Notes: a model not told the origin generated them from the sequence alone. 64,000 bases of DNA from Delftia acidovorans (GCA_031286585.1 JAITUC010000040.1:1-64000), one strand, 5' to 3'; counted from the stretch's first letter, positions 25,096 to 36,500 are shown. Program-made: numbers and translations.

Positions 25096-26391
25096 TCAGC
25101 GGCGTTCGTAAGCGATACGGCCATCGACCAGCGTGCAGCGCACACGGGCCGGCAGCTCGTAGCCGCCGAAAGGCGTGCTCTTGCCCTGGCTGGCCAGTTC
25201 CTGGGGCTTGACCGTCCAGGCCGCCTGCGGATCGACGATGCACAGGTCGGCCACGCCGCCCTCGGCCAGACGGCCCAGCTGCTCCTGCAGCTCGCCCAGC
25301 GCCGAGCCCAGCACCTGCACGGGCGATGCCGTGATGGCGGCCAGCGCGCGGCTCAGGGGCACGCCGCTGTCCTGCGACCACTTGACGGCCAGCGACAGCA
25401 GCAGCTCCACGCCAGTGGCGCCGGGCTCGGCCTCGGCGAAGGGCAGGACCTTGGCGTCCTCATCGACGGGCGTGTGGTCGGAGACCAGGGCGTCGATGGT
25501 GCCGTCGGCCAGCGCGGCCGACAGCGCATCGCGGTCGCGCTGCTGGCGCAGCGGCGGCGTGACGCGCGCGCTGCTGTCGAAGTAGCCGATATCGGTATCG
25601 GTCAGGTGCAGCGAGTTGATGGACACGTCGGCCGTGACCTGCAGGCCTTCTGCCTTGGCGCGGCGCACCAGTTCCACGCCTGCGGCGCTCGACAGGCGGC
25701 ACAGGTGCACGCGCGCCTGGGTGCCGCGCATCAGCTCGAAGATGGTGTGCAGGGCAATCGTCTCGGCCGCCACGGGCACGCCGGACAGGCCCATGCGCGT
25801 GGCCAGCGGGCCGCTGGCCGCCACGCCCTTGCCCAGGTACAGCTCCTGCGGGCGCAGCCACACGGTGTAGCCGTAGGTGGCCGCATACGCCAGCGCGCGC
25901 TGCAGGGTCTGGGTGCTGGCCATGGGCACTTCGGCCTGGCTGAAGCCGATGCAGCCGGACTCGGTCAGCTCGGCCATCTCGGTCAGCACCTCGCCCTTGA
26001 GGCCCAGCGTCAGCGCGCCCAGCGGGAACAGGCGAGACTGGTGCAGCTTCTCGGCGCGGAACTTGAGCATCTCCACCAGGCCCTGCTCGTCGAGCACGGG
26101 ATCGGTGTCGGGCGGGCAGACCAGGCTGGTCACGCCACCGGCCACCGATGCAGCCATCTCGGACTGCAGCATGCCTTCGTGCTCGTGGCCGGGCTCGCGC
26201 AGGCGAACGGCCAGATCGACCAGGCCCGGCAGCACCCAGCAGCCGGCGGCATCGATCTCGCGCTCTGCGGCAAATCCCTCGGGCGCCTTGCCGATGGCCA
26301 GCACCTTGCCGCCGTCGATGGCCACGTCGGCCTGCTGGTCCAGGCCCCGTGCCGGGTCCATCACTCGGCCGTTGCGGATGAGTATCTTCAT
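25096..26391 (-). CDS. pyrC': Dihydroorotase-like protein PyrC' lacking metal ligands (probably non-catalytic)
   Basis: A 431-residue class-I dihydroorotase homologue. The usual metal site DxHxH is D59-L-A61-V-R63, so both histidines are lost although the following LREPG is kept. The usual His of the vHxxHxS motif is Arg (HLCRLSSA). The region that carries the carboxylated lysine reads GFSQAEV. Only the late DHTP segment is intact. Pseudomonas PyrC' has the same losses and serves as a structural partner that aspartate transcarbamoylase (PyrB) needs; pyrB lies directly upstream here. The catalytic dihydroorotase must be encoded elsewhere. The gene is full length and in frame, so it is not a pseudogene. 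Confidence 0.9.
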   Translation of the reverse strand: MKILIRNGRVMDPARGLDQQADVAIDGGKVLAIGKAPEGFAAEREIDAAGCWVLPGLVDLAVRLREPGHEHEGMLQSEMAASVAGGVTSLVCPPDTDPVLDEQGLVEMLKFRAEKLHQSRLFPLGALTLGLKGEVLTEMAELTESGCIGFSQAEVPMASTQTLQRALAYAATYGYTVWLRPQELYLGKGVAASGPLATRMGLSGVPVAAETIALHTIFELMRGTQARVHLCRLSSAAGVELVRRAKAEGLQVTADVSINSLHLTDTDIGYFDSSARVTPPLRQQRDRDALSAALADGTIDALVSDHTPVDEDAKVLPFAEAEPGATGVELLLSLAVKWSQDSGVPLSRALAAITASPVQVLGSALGELQEQLGRLAEGGVADLCIVDPQAAWTVKPQELASQGKSTPFGGYELPARVRCTLVDGRIAYERR

Positions 26392-26469
26392 GGTTTGCTA
26401 CCCCGTAGACCGCAGGCGGCGCATGGGCTGCGGCCTGCGGCGATCAAAAACATATGCGTGTGTGGAGGC

Positions 26470-27432
26470 TCAGGCTTCGTTGCCGGCCACTATCGACATG
26501 ACGGCCATGCGCACGGCGATGCCAAACGAGACCTGCGACAGGATCACGGCCTGCGGGCCATCGACGACTTCGGAGTCGATCTCCACGCCGCGGTTGATGG
26601 GGCCCGGGTGCATGACGATGGCGTCCGGCTTGGCCAGACGCAGCTTCTCGGCCGTGAGGCCGAAGCTCTTGAAGTATTCCTGGCTGGACGGCAGCAGGGC
26701 GCCGCTCATGCGCTCGTTCTGCAGGCGCAGCATGATGATCACGTCACAGTCCCGGATGCCCTCTTCCAGCGTGTGGAAGACGCGCACGCCCATCTGCGCC
26801 AGGTCCGGCGGCACCAGGGTGCGCGGGCCGACGACGCGCACTTCGGCCGCGCCCAGCGTGGTCAGCGCATGGATGTCGGAGCGCGCCACGCGCGAATGCA
26901 GCACATCGCCCACGATGGCCACGCGCAGGTTGGCGAAGTCCTTCTTGTAGTGGCGGATGGTGTACATGTCCAGCAGCCCCTGCGTGGGGTGGGCGTGGCG
27001 GCCGTCGCCGGCATTGACCACGTGGACATGGGGCGCCACATGCTGGGCGATGAGATAGGGCGCACCCGACTCGCTGTGGCGCACGACGAAGATGTCGGCG
27101 GCCATGGCCGAGAGGTTGGCGATGGTGTCCAGCAGCGACTCGCCCTTGCTGGCCGAGCTGCGCGCGATATCCAGGTTGAACACGTCGGCCGACAGGCGCT
27201 TGGCCGCGATCTCGAACGTGGTGCGCGTGCGCGTGCTGTTCTCGAAGAACAGGTTGAACACGCTCTTGCCGCGCAGCAGCGGCACCTTCTTGACCTCGCG
27301 GTCATTGACGCTGACGAAGTTGGCCGCCGTGTCCAGGATGTGGGTCAGGATGTCCTTGGACAGTCCCTCGGTGGACAGCAGGTGGATCAGTTCGCCGTTC
27401 TTGTTGAGCTGGGGATTGCGCTTGTACAGCAC
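26470..27432 (-). CDS. pyrB: Aspartate carbamoyltransferase catalytic subunit
   Basis: A 320-residue enzyme forming carbamoyl-aspartate, the committed pyrimidine step. The carbamoyl phosphate loop is FFENSTRTRTTFE, and HPTQGLLDM and PGPINRGVEI are also present. There is no pyrI nearby; instead it is followed by the non-catalytic pyrC', which fits the Pseudomonas-type class A dodecamer. It begins 2 bases after the pyrR stop. Confidence 0.96.
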   Translation of the reverse strand: MLYKRNPQLNKNGELIHLLSTEGLSKDILTHILDTAANFVSVNDREVKKVPLLRGKSVFNLFFENSTRTRTTFEIAAKRLSADVFNLDIARSSASKGESLLDTIANLSAMAADIFVVRHSESGAPYLIAQHVAPHVHVVNAGDGRHAHPTQGLLDMYTIRHYKKDFANLRVAIVGDVLHSRVARSDIHALTTLGAAEVRVVGPRTLVPPDLAQMGVRVFHTLEEGIRDCDVIIMLRLQNERMSGALLPSSQEYFKSFGLTAEKLRLAKPDAIVMHPGPINRGVEIDSEVVDGPQAVILSQVSFGIAVRMAVMSIVAGNEA

Positions 27433-27434
27433 GG

Positions 27435-27953
27435 TCAGGCCTCTTGGATGCGGAATTGGAAGACGCCGGCGTCATCGCGCGCCAGCGACAGCAGGCGGTC
27501 GGCCGGCAGCGCGATGCGCGCCGCGGCGAAGTCCGCCTGGAAGGGCAGTTCGCGCCCGCCACGGTCCACCAGGACCGCCAGGCGCACGCAGGCCGGGCGG
27601 CCGTAGTCATAGAGTTCGTTGAGCACGGCGCGCACGGTGCGGCCGGTGTAGAGCACGTCGTCCAGCACCAGGATGTCGGCGCCGTTGACGTCAAAGTCGA
27701 TCTGCGTCTGGGCGCTGGTGGCCATGCCGCGCTGCGCGAAGTCGTCGCGGTGCAGGGCCGAGGACAGCACGCTGGGATTGCCGGGCAGGTTCAGGTCCTT
27801 GTGCAGCCGCTCCACCAGCCAGGCGCCGCCCGAGGTGATGCCCGCCAGGCGGGTTTCCGGCCCCATGAGGCTGCGCACGCCGCGCAGCAGTTCGCGGTAC
27901 AGGGCCTCGGCGTCCAGCACCAGGCTGCCGGCTCCCGCAATGGTTTCACTCAT
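27435..27953 (-). CDS. pyrR: PyrR pyrimidine operon regulator / uracil phosphoribosyltransferase
   Basis: A 172-residue PRTase-fold protein. The PRPP-binding motif is ILVLDDVLYTGRT and the flexible-loop region HRDDF is conserved. In Gram-positives PyrR attenuates pyr mRNA; in proteobacteria it sits at the head of pyrBC' as here and may act mainly as uracil phosphoribosyltransferase or a regulator. Its ATG overlaps the ruvX stop (ATGA). Confidence 0.92.
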   Translation of the reverse strand: MSETIAGAGSLVLDAEALYRELLRGVRSLMGPETRLAGITSGGAWLVERLHKDLNLPGNPSVLSSALHRDDFAQRGMATSAQTQIDFDVNGADILVLDDVLYTGRTVRAVLNELYDYGRPACVRLAVLVDRGGRELPFQADFAAARIALPADRLLSLARDDAGVFQFRIQEA

Positions 27954-28408
27954 GGAAGACTCCTCAAAAACTGTTCAAGAATGATGCAGGCCGAGGCCGC
28001 ATCGGCATCCCTTGCGCCACCGGCCAGGGCCTCGGTGGTGCTGTAGCGCTCGTCCACCTCGAAGACGGGCAGGCCGAAGCGGCTCTTGAGCTGGCGGCCG
28101 AATTTCTTCGCCCGCGCCGTGTTCTCGTGCGCGTTGCCGTCGGGGTGGTAGGGCACGCCGATGACCAGCGCGTCGGGCTGCCACTCCTTGATGCGCTCGC
28201 CGGCCTGGGCCAGGCGGGCCTCGCCGGCCTCGGCGCGGATGGTGGGCAGCGGGTTGGCCGAGCGCAGCATGCGCGTGCCCACGGCGCAGCCCGTGCGCTT
28301 GGCCCCGAAGTCGAAGGCCACGAAACTCTGGAAATGGGAGGGAACGGTGGGCGGCACGGCCGTGCCGGCTGCGGCTGCTGCCTGGGACTCGGGAGCGGGC
28401 AGGCTCAT
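27950..28408 (-). CDS. ruvX: Putative pre-16S rRNA nuclease / Holliday-junction resolvase-like protein (RuvX/YqgF)
   Basis: A 152-residue RNase H-fold protein needed for 5' maturation of 16S rRNA. The family start FVAFDFGAKRTGCAVG carries the first catalytic Asp; VIGVPYHPDG and VDERYSTTEA with the acidic residues follow. The first 28 residues are an Ala/Pro-rich extension. It overlaps yqgE upstream and pyrR downstream by four bases each. Confidence 0.93.
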   Translation of the reverse strand: MSLPAPESQAAAAAGTAVPPTVPSHFQSFVAFDFGAKRTGCAVGTRMLRSANPLPTIRAEAGEARLAQAGERIKEWQPDALVIGVPYHPDGNAHENTARAKKFGRQLKSRFGLPVFEVDERYSTTEALAGGARDADAASACIILEQFLRSLP

Positions 28409-29004
28409 GCGCGCCCCGCTTCGGGCGAGAGCATCCAGCGCTGCAGGCCCAGCAGGGCCAGGGCGCGGTCATAGCGGTCATCGACCGGGGTATCGAAGAT
28501 GACGTTGGCGTCGGCGCCCACCGTGAGCCAGGCGTTCTCGGCCAGCTCCGACTCCAGCTGGCCCTCGCCCCAGGAGGCATACCCCAGGGTGACCAGCAGG
28601 CGCTTGGGGCCTGCGCCGTCGGACAGGGCTTCGAGCACGTCCTTGGAGGTGGTCATCTCCAGGCCACCGGGGATGGTCATGGTCGAGGCATAGGCGGACT
28701 CGTCGTCGGGCGCGCCTTCGATGACCATGGGATCGTGCAGCACAAAGCCGCGATCGGTCTGGACGGGCCCGCCGTTGAAGACACGGTTGCCGCGAAGGTC
28801 CTCGCGGCCCAGGGCCAGATCCACCTTTTCCAGCAAGCCTTCCAGCGTAAGCTGCGAGGGCTTGTTGATAATCAGACCGAGCGCACCGCGCTCGCTGTGT
28901 TCGCACAGGTAGATCACACTGCGCGAGAACGCTTCGTCTTCCAGGCCAGGCATGGCAATCAGGAAGTGGTGCGTCAGATTGATAGGCGCAGTTTCAGCAG
29001 ACAT
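28405..29004 (-). CDS. yqgE: YqgE/AlgH family protein
   Basis: A 199-residue protein of the UPF0301 family. Motifs include THHFLIAMPGLEDEAFSRSVIYLCEHSERGALGLIINKP (cited here as the N-terminal signature, in part: FLIAMP, YLCEHSE, GLIINKP) and VFNGGPV, VTLGYASWGEGQLE. Molecular function is not settled; in Pseudomonas AlgH was linked to alginate control. It is the first gene of the yqgE-ruvX-pyrR-pyrB-pyrC'-plsC run, an order conserved in many proteobacteria. ATG 29004 is 24 bp from the divergent photolyase start, so the two genes share a very short promoter region. Confidence 0.92.
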   Translation of the reverse strand: MSAETAPINLTHHFLIAMPGLEDEAFSRSVIYLCEHSERGALGLIINKPSQLTLEGLLEKVDLALGREDLRGNRVFNGGPVQTDRGFVLHDPMVIEGAPDDESAYASTMTIPGGLEMTTSKDVLEALSDGAGPKRLLVTLGYASWGEGQLESELAENAWLTVGADANVIFDTPVDDRYDRALALLGLQRWMLSPEAGRA

Positions 29005-29028
29005 AACCACGGATTTTACCGGCGATCC

Positions 29029-30510
29029 ATGCCACCTTCTTACCCTGTGGGCTTGGTCTGGCTGCGGCGCGATCTGCGCCTGGCCGACCATGCCGCCCTC
29101 TACCACGCGCTGCGCCAATGTCGGCAGGTGCATTGCGTGTTCGTGTTCGACGACGACATCCTCGCCCCCCTGCCCCGTGCAGACCGGCGCGTGGAGTTCA
29201 TCTGCCAGAGCCTGGCCGGCCTGGACGATGCGCTGCGAGAGGCCTCGGGACGCGCCGACACCGGCCTCATCGTGCGCCGTGGCCAGCCCGCAGAACAGAT
29301 CCCGGACCTGGCACGGCAGCTCGGCGCCCAGGCCGTGTTCTGCAACTGGGACGACGAGCCCGACGCCCTGTCCCGCGATGCCCGCGTGCGCCAGGTCCTG
29401 GCCGCCGAGGGCGTGGCCCTGCACAGCTTCAAGGACCACATGGTCTTTGCGCGCGACGAGGTGCTGACCCAGGCCGGCGCGCCGTTCTCGGTGTTCACCC
29501 CGTACAAGAACGCCTGGCTGCGCCAGATCACGCCCTTCTTCCTGTCCGCCTATCCCAGCGAGCGCGACCTGCCCGAGCGCCTGGCCCCCCGCCCCGAAGG
29601 CGAGCGCCGCCCCGTGCCCACGGCCGCCGAGCTGGGCTTTGAGGCCGGCACGCTGGACGGCCTGCGCCTGCCCACGGGCTGCGCTGGCGCCGAGGAACTG
29701 CTGGCCGACTTCCTGCCGCGCCTGCCGCGCTACAAGCAGGCGCGCGACTTTCCCGCCGTCAAGGGCCCCAGCTACCTGAGCGTGCACCTGCGCTTCGGCA
29801 CCGTCTCCATCCGCCGCCTGGCACGGCTGGCCTGGGAGCAGACGCAGAGCCAGCCCCATGATGCCGAGGGCGCCGCCACCTGGCTATCCGAGCTGATCTG
29901 GCGCGACTTCTATTTCCAGATCCTGGCCCACCATCCGCACGTGGTGCACGCCAGCTTCAAGCCCGCCTACGACGCCATCGTGTGGGATACCGGCCCCGAG
30001 GCCGATGCGCTGTACGCCGCCTGGTGCGAGGGCCGCACCGGCTATCCGCTGGTCGATGCCGCCATGCGCCAGCTCAACACCACGGGCTACATGCACAACC
30101 GGCTGCGCATGGTGGCGGCCAGCTTCCTGGTCAAGGATCTGGGCATAGACTGGCGCCGGGGCGAAGCCTGGTTTGCGCGCCAGCTCAACGACTTCGACCT
30201 GGCGGCCAACAACGGCGGCTGGCAATGGGCGGCCTCCACGGGCTGCGACGCCCAGCCCTGGTTCCGCATCTTCAACCCCATCACGCAAAGCCAGAAGTTC
30301 GATGCCGATGCGCGCTTCATCGAGCGCTACGTGCCCGAGCTGGCCCGCCTGCCTGCCGCACTGCGCCACGCCCCCTGGCAGGCCCGGCCGCTGGAACTGG
30401 CCGAGGCCGGCGTGGTGCTGGGCACGGACTACCCCCGTCCCGTGGTGGACCACGCAGCCGCGCGCGAGCGCACGCTGGCCCGCTATGGCGTGGTCAAGCA
30501 GGCCAGCTGA
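29029..30510 (+). CDS. phrB: Deoxyribodipyrimidine photolyase
   Basis: A 493-residue blue-light DNA repair flavoprotein splitting cyclobutane pyrimidine dimers. The N-terminal antenna domain starts at LVWLRRDLRLADHAAL. The FAD domain shows TWLSELIWRDFYFQIL, TGYPLVDAAMRQLNTTGYMHNR, DFDLAANNGGWQWAASTGCDAQPWFR in pieces, and NPITQSQKFD, all class-I CPD photolyase hallmarks. ATG 29029 matches the family start. It is divergent from yqgE with 24 bp between starts and ends at a bidirectional terminator. Confidence 0.95.
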   Translation: MPPSYPVGLVWLRRDLRLADHAALYHALRQCRQVHCVFVFDDDILAPLPRADRRVEFICQSLAGLDDALREASGRADTGLIVRRGQPAEQIPDLARQLGAQAVFCNWDDEPDALSRDARVRQVLAAEGVALHSFKDHMVFARDEVLTQAGAPFSVFTPYKNAWLRQITPFFLSAYPSERDLPERLAPRPEGERRPVPTAAELGFEAGTLDGLRLPTGCAGAEELLADFLPRLPRYKQARDFPAVKGPSYLSVHLRFGTVSIRRLARLAWEQTQSQPHDAEGAATWLSELIWRDFYFQILAHHPHVVHASFKPAYDAIVWDTGPEADALYAAWCEGRTGYPLVDAAMRQLNTTGYMHNRLRMVAASFLVKDLGIDWRRGEAWFARQLNDFDLAANNGGWQWAASTGCDAQPWFRIFNPITQSQKFDADARFIERYVPELARLPAALRHAPWQARPLELAEAGVVLGTDYPRPVVDHAAARERTLARYGVVKQAS

Positions 30511-30525
30511 AAACTCTGATGGAAT

Positions 30526-30556
30526 AAAAAAAGAGCAGCGGATGCTGCTCTTTTTC
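30526..30556. terminator. Bidirectional terminator between phrB and chpA
   Basis: Stem GAGCAGC/GCTGCTC (30533-30539 with 30544-30550), GGAT loop, flanked by an A run on the left and a T run on the right. It lies between convergent stops at 30510 and 30574. Confidence 0.92.
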
Positions 30557-30573
30557 GTTCAGGCCGCCGGCGC

Positions 30574-33500
30574 TCAGGCCTCTTCGCCCAGGGGCTCGGT
30601 GTCCGCCTGCAGCGAATGCGGTGCGGCCTGGATGCCGCCCACACGCCCGCCCTGCAGGGAGTAGTGCTGGATCAGGCCCAGCAGTTCCTCGTCCGAGTAG
30701 GGCTTGCCCAGGTAGTGGTTGGCGCCCAGCTGGCGCGCCATATCGCGGTGCTTCTGGGCAATGCGCGAGGTGATCATGACCACGGGCAGGTCGCGCATGG
30801 CTTCGTCGGCGCGGATGTTGCGCAGCAGGTCGAAGCCGTCCATGCGCGGCATCTCGATGTCGGACAGCACCAGGGTCGGGCGTTCCTCGGCCAGGCGCTC
30901 CATGGCCTGCAGGCCGTCGGCCGCCAGGGCCACGCGGTAGCCTTCGCGCTGCAGCAGGCGCTGGGTGACGCGGCGCACGGTGATGGAGTCGTCCACCACC
31001 AGCACCAGCGGCACCGAGGCCGGTCCTGCGCTGGCCAGCACGGTTTCGCCATCGCCCTGGCCTGCGGCGCGCTCGGCATCCTCGGTGCGCGCACGCACCT
31101 CGTCGCCATAGACGTTGGCCAGCGCCACGGGGTTGTAGATCTGCACCACGGCGCCCGAGGCCAGCACCGACATGCCGGTCAGTCCGGGCAGACGGGCCAG
31201 CTGCGGGCCGAGGTTCTTGATCACCACTTCCTGGTTGCCCAGCACTTCGTCCACGTGCAGCGCAATGCGCTGTGCTGCGCTGCGAAGGATGACCACGGGC
31301 CGGGTGCGGCCCACGGTTTCCTCGCTGCGCAGCGAGGACTGCCACAGCGCGCCGGCCCAGTAGAAGGGCAGGGTCTCGCTGCCATCCTCGAAGCTGTGGC
31401 TGGCATAGGCCTGCTGCAGCAGCTCCAGCGGCGCGCGGCGCACGATTTCCACCAGGCTGGCGGGCACGCCGACCAGCAACTGGCCCGCGCGCAGCATGAC
31501 CACCTGGGTGACGGCGGTCGTCAGCGGCAGCACGAGGCGGAAGGCACTGCCCCGGCCCGCCTCGCTGTGGGTTTCGATGCGGCCGCCCAGCGCGTTGACT
31601 TCGGAGCGCACCACGTCCATGCCGATGCCGCGCCCGGCCACGCCGGTCACCTCGGTGGCCGTGGTGAAGCCGGGCTCGAAGATCAGGCGGCCGGCATCCT
31701 GCTCCGTCAGCGTCTGGTCCTCGGGCCACAGGCCCTGGGCCACGGCCTTGTCGCGGATGCGCTGCAGGTTCAGGCCGGCGCCATCGTCCTCCACCGACAG
31801 CGCCACGTCGTTGCGCTCCTGGCTCAGGATGATTTCAATGGTGCCCATGGCGGGCTTGCCTGCGGCGGCGCGCTGCTCGGGCGACTCGATGCCGTGGGCC
31901 ACGCAGTTGCGCAGCAAGTGCTCGAAAGCCGGCATCATGCGGTCCAGCATGCCCCGGTCCATTTCAATGGTGCCACCCAGGATGTTCAGCCGCACCTGCT
32001 TGCCCATCTCCTTGGAGGTCTGGCGGACCACGGCGTACAGGCGCTCGGCCAGGGAGTCGAACTCCACCATGCGCGTGCGCAGCAGGTCGCGCTGCAGCTC
32101 GCGGGCCTGGCGGCCCTGGGCGACCAGATCGTCCTCGGCGCCGGCCATGTCGCGCTGCAGGTTGCGCTGCACGGTGGCCACGTCGTTGACCGACTCGGCC
32201 ATCATGCGGGTGAGTTCCTGCACGCGCGTGAAGCGGTCGAACTCCAGCGGGTCGAAGCCCACGGCCGAGTCCTTGGACAGGGCCAGGCGCGACTGCATCT
32301 GGCTCTCGGCCTGGACCTCGATGTCGCGCAGCTGCATGCGCAGGCGCTCCAGGTTGCCGGCCAGCTCCTCCAGCGAGCCGCGGGCCTGGGCCAGGCGCGC
32401 ATCGACACGCGAGCGCGCGATCAGCACTTCGCCGGCCTGGCTGATCAGGCGGTCCAGCAGTTGGGCGCGCACGCGCACCGTCTGCTGGGCACCGGCGCGC
32501 AGCGGTGCGGTGACCGGCGCCGGCACGGGCGCCGCAGCCGCCTGTGATCCAGCGGCCTCCGCTGCGTCGGGCGCCGCGGCCGCTGCAGGCTCGGCGCGGG
32601 AGATTTCATCGCCCAGGTCCAGCGGCGTTTCCTGCGCCTGCTCACCGGCCACGCGCAGCACGTCGAAGCCGGCCTGCAGCGCGTCGAAGTTGCCCAGCAA
32701 GGGCTCGATCTGCTCGGCCGTCGGAGATTCGCCATCGACGCGCTCCACGGCAGATTCAAGGCGGTGGGCCATCTCGCCCAGGCGCATGGCGCCCGCCAGC
32801 CGGGCACTGCCCTTGAGCGTGTGCAGGGCGCGCAGTGTTTCGTGGCGCGCCTCGTCCAGCGAGGGCCGGCCATGCCAGCGGCGCAGCGCGGCGCCCAGGC
32901 GGGGCAGCAGTTCGACCGCCTCTTCCTCGAAGATGGGGAACAGATCGGGATCGACCTCGTCCAGCGCATCGATGTCATCGTCCAGGTCGCTGCCCACGGC
33001 CACGGCATGGGCGATGGCCTCGTCGATGCGGCGCTGCAGCTCGGCTTCGTGGCGCGCATCGTTGATCAGGGGACGCATGGAGTAGGCCAGGGGCGCTACC
33101 GACTGTGTCTGCGCCTGGGCACCGGCGTCGAGCACGGCGTCCGTGCCATCGCTGGCATCCTGAGGCTCCAACTGCTCCGGTTGCTCCAGCGGCAGCAGCG
33201 CGTCCAGGCGGCTGTCCGGCGCGTCTGCCGCTTCGATGTCCAGCGCCAGCAGGGCCTGCAGGGCTTCTTCCACGCCCGGCTGGGGCGTCTTGAGGAAACC
33301 GGCGGCGAACTGGTGCAGCAGGCGCTGCACTTCGTCGGAGGCCGCCACGCAGGCGGCAATCTGGTCGGGCGTGCCACAGCGCTGCGGCTGCAGATGGGTC
33401 AGCGTATGTTCCAGCAGGCGCGCCAGGTCCGACAAGGCCTTGAAGCCCACGGTGGCCGAACTTCCGGCCAGCGAATGCGCAAAGGCGACGGCGTCGTCGG

Positions 33501-36500
33501 GCACGGGCTCGCCGGGCTCGGCCGCCCATTGCTGCAGCGTGAGGTCCAGGCGGCGCGACCATTCGTCGGCCTCGTTGAGGTAGACGTTGTACAGCGGCGC
33601 GCTGATGCGCAGGCCATCCACGACCTTGAAGCCATCGGCGTCGATGCCGGACAGATCCTCGTCGCCGGATTTTTCGGCCTGCGGGGTTTCTGCCTCGGGC
33701 GCCTCGGGCGCCTTGACCGACTCGACTGCGTCGGATGCTTCAACCGCTTCAACCGCTTCTGGTGCTTCAACCGCTTCAACCGCCTCAATCGTTTCTGGCA
33801 CCGCGATCATCTCGATCGCTTCGGCGGGTGCCGCTGCCGGGGTCATGCCCAGATCCAGGTCCAGCCCCTCGAAAGGAGCCAGGGGCACGGCGGCTTGCGG
33901 TGCTTCAGTTTCAGTTCCAGCTTCGGCTTCGAGGGCGGTGGCCTCGGGCAGCGAGGGCGGGTCGCCCGCGACGACGGCCAGGGCTTCCTGCTCGCTGTCG
34001 CGCATGGCGGCCTCGAAGGCCGCAAAGTCCAGTTCCTCGACGGCGTCGGTGGCCAGTTCGGCAGGCGCTTCGGCGGCGTGCGGCGTCGCCGTTGTCTCCA
34101 GGGATTCCTGCGGCGCGGCGGCCGAAGGCTGGGGATCCGGCTCCAGCAGGTCGAAGTCCAGCGCAAAGTCCAGCTCGCCAGAGGGCTGGACGGGCATGGC
34201 CTGCTCGGGCGCATCCAGGTGTTCTGCCTGCGGCTCCTGGGCCACGGGCGCGAACTCCTCGATTGCGGCGGTAGCGGGTGCGGGCTCGAGTTCGGGCTCG
34301 GGCTGCGTGAGGGGGTCGGCACGCGGTGTGCGCGGCACCAGCGCCACGTCGGCGCGCAGGCCCTCCAGGCGCATGGCATCGGCCGCAGCGCGGAAAGGCG
34401 TGGCCTGCCAGGCATCGGCCTGGTGGCGCTCTATGGCCGAGGCCCAGGCGCCAAAGGCGCGCAGCGCATCGCTGGCCAGCTCCTGCATGGGCTGGGGCAT
34501 GGCCTTTTGCTCGGCCAGCCAGGCGTTGAGCATTTGCTCCATGGCCCAGCCGGCTTCGCCGAATTCATCCAGGCCCACCATGCGCGAACTGCCCTTGAGC
34601 GTATGGAAGGCGCGGCGCAGCGTGGTCTGCTCGCTGAGGTTGCCCGGCTCGTCGGCCAGGGCGCGCAGGGCCTGCAGGCCGTTGTCCACCACCTCGCGGG
34701 CCTCTTCCAGGAAGATGCCCAGCAATTCGTCGTCCGAGTCTTCCTCCGAGACCGACAGGCCGGTCGGCGGGGGCACGGGCACGGACGCGGATGCAGACAC
34801 GGATTCAGAGACGGTTTCAGGCGCAGATTCGGCTGCGGGATCTGTCTCGGCCAGGGACTGGTCCAGTTGGAAGACCGGCTCGGCCGGTGCTTCGAGGGCC
34901 TTGGCGAATTGCGCCAGTTCCGCAGCGTCGGCCAGCGCGTCCTGCTCGGCGGCAGCGGGCTGCGCCAGCGGCTCGGCCACGATGTCCACGGGACCCGGGG
35001 GTGGCGGGGGCGGCGTGGAGGGCGCGGCAGATTCCGGCTCGGCGATGGCGTCCTGCGGCACGGGCAGCGGCTGGGCCACGGCAACGGCTTCGCGCTGCGG
35101 CGGCACGGCGGCGGTGTCCAGGGCGGGCAGTTGCTCGGGCGCCTTGCCCGCGTCATCGGCCCGGTGGCCGCGTCGGCCCATGAGAATGCGCAGGCCGCCT
35201 TCGGCCTCGTCATAGACGAAAAGCTTGCGCGCCATGCTGCGCTGGTAGCTCAGCATGTCGATCAGAAAGCCCATGGCGCCCAGGCTGTTGCCCAGTTTCT
35301 CGAACACCTGGGGGCGTTGCGCGTCGTCGATTTCACCCAGCACCAGCCGTTCCACGGTCTCGCGCATGCGCTGCATGGCCTGCGTGGCCTGGTCCAGGCC
35401 CAGCACGGACAGCACGCCGCGCATCTGCGCCATCTGGCCAGAGACGGGGGCCAGCACGGTGGCATCGGCAGGATTGCGGAAATACTGGTCCAGGTGCCGC
35501 TCGGCCTCAGCCAGCGTGGCACGCAACTCGCCCACGACCGAGCCCATGGTCTGGTGGTCGCTGGCCTGGCGGTACAGCTCCTCCATCCAGGGCTCCAGCG
35601 GACGCGCGGGCGCGCCCTGCAGGGATTCCTCCAGGCGCTGGACCAGGTTGGCGGACTGCTCGGCCAGTTCCTCGTCACCCATGTCCATGGTGGCAAAGGC
35701 CGCCTGCAGGTAGAGCACGGAGGTGGCCACTTCCATGGCCAGTTCGGCCGGTGGTGGTTCGCCGATGCGGGCCACGGTCTCGGCCACCTTGATCAGCATG
35801 CGCGCCAGCCCATGGCTGGCCGGGTGCAGCTTGACCAGGGATTCGGCCACCTGGGCGAACTGGTCCACCACGATCTTGGTGCGGGCACGGTCGCCGCCTG
35901 CAAGGGCGGACCAGGTCTCGGCGGCGGTGGTGATGCGCTTGCGCGCCTGCACCAGCACGGCAGGGTCGTAGCGGCCGAAGCGCGTTTGCTGGTAGTCCAC
36001 CTGGGGCTGGTCCTGCATGCTGTAGGCCTGGCGCACGGCCTGCAGGGCCGCGCCACCCTGTTCGGCCGGGCGCGCCTGGGCACAGAAGAACAGCAGGTCC
36101 TGCAGCAGGCGCGCAGGCGGCGTGCGGTCGCCCTTGGCCATGGCTGCGTACTGCAGGAGCACGCGCGAGGCCATGCGCTTCACATAGAGATCGACAACGA
36201 TCAGGCCGCGCGACTGCGCGTCGAAGAAGCCCGCCGCCACCTTCCAGAAGCTGCGTGCGGTGACATCCTCGGTCTGGCCCACGGCAAAGCGCAGGCACAG
36301 GTCGCGCATCTGGGCGGCGGCCTCGCGGTCGTCGCTCTTGACCATGCGCAGCACCACGCCGTCGAGCAGGGCCCGGGCATCGGGGCCGTAGGCCAGCGGC
36401 TCAGGCTGGCGCGCCCACTCGGGCTCGCGCGCGCGGCGCTCGGCAGGCCACAGGTCGGCCGGATGCACCTTGTCATTGCCGGCCAGCGCCTGGGTATCAC

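Noticed and set aside
25096..26391. pyrC' as a decayed pseudogene
   Set aside because: The reading frame is intact and full length within an overlapping operon, and the same ligand losses occur in functional Pseudomonas PyrC'.
33700..33800. CRISPR-like repeats
   Set aside because: The repeats are short, imperfect, in frame within chpA and lack unique spacers.
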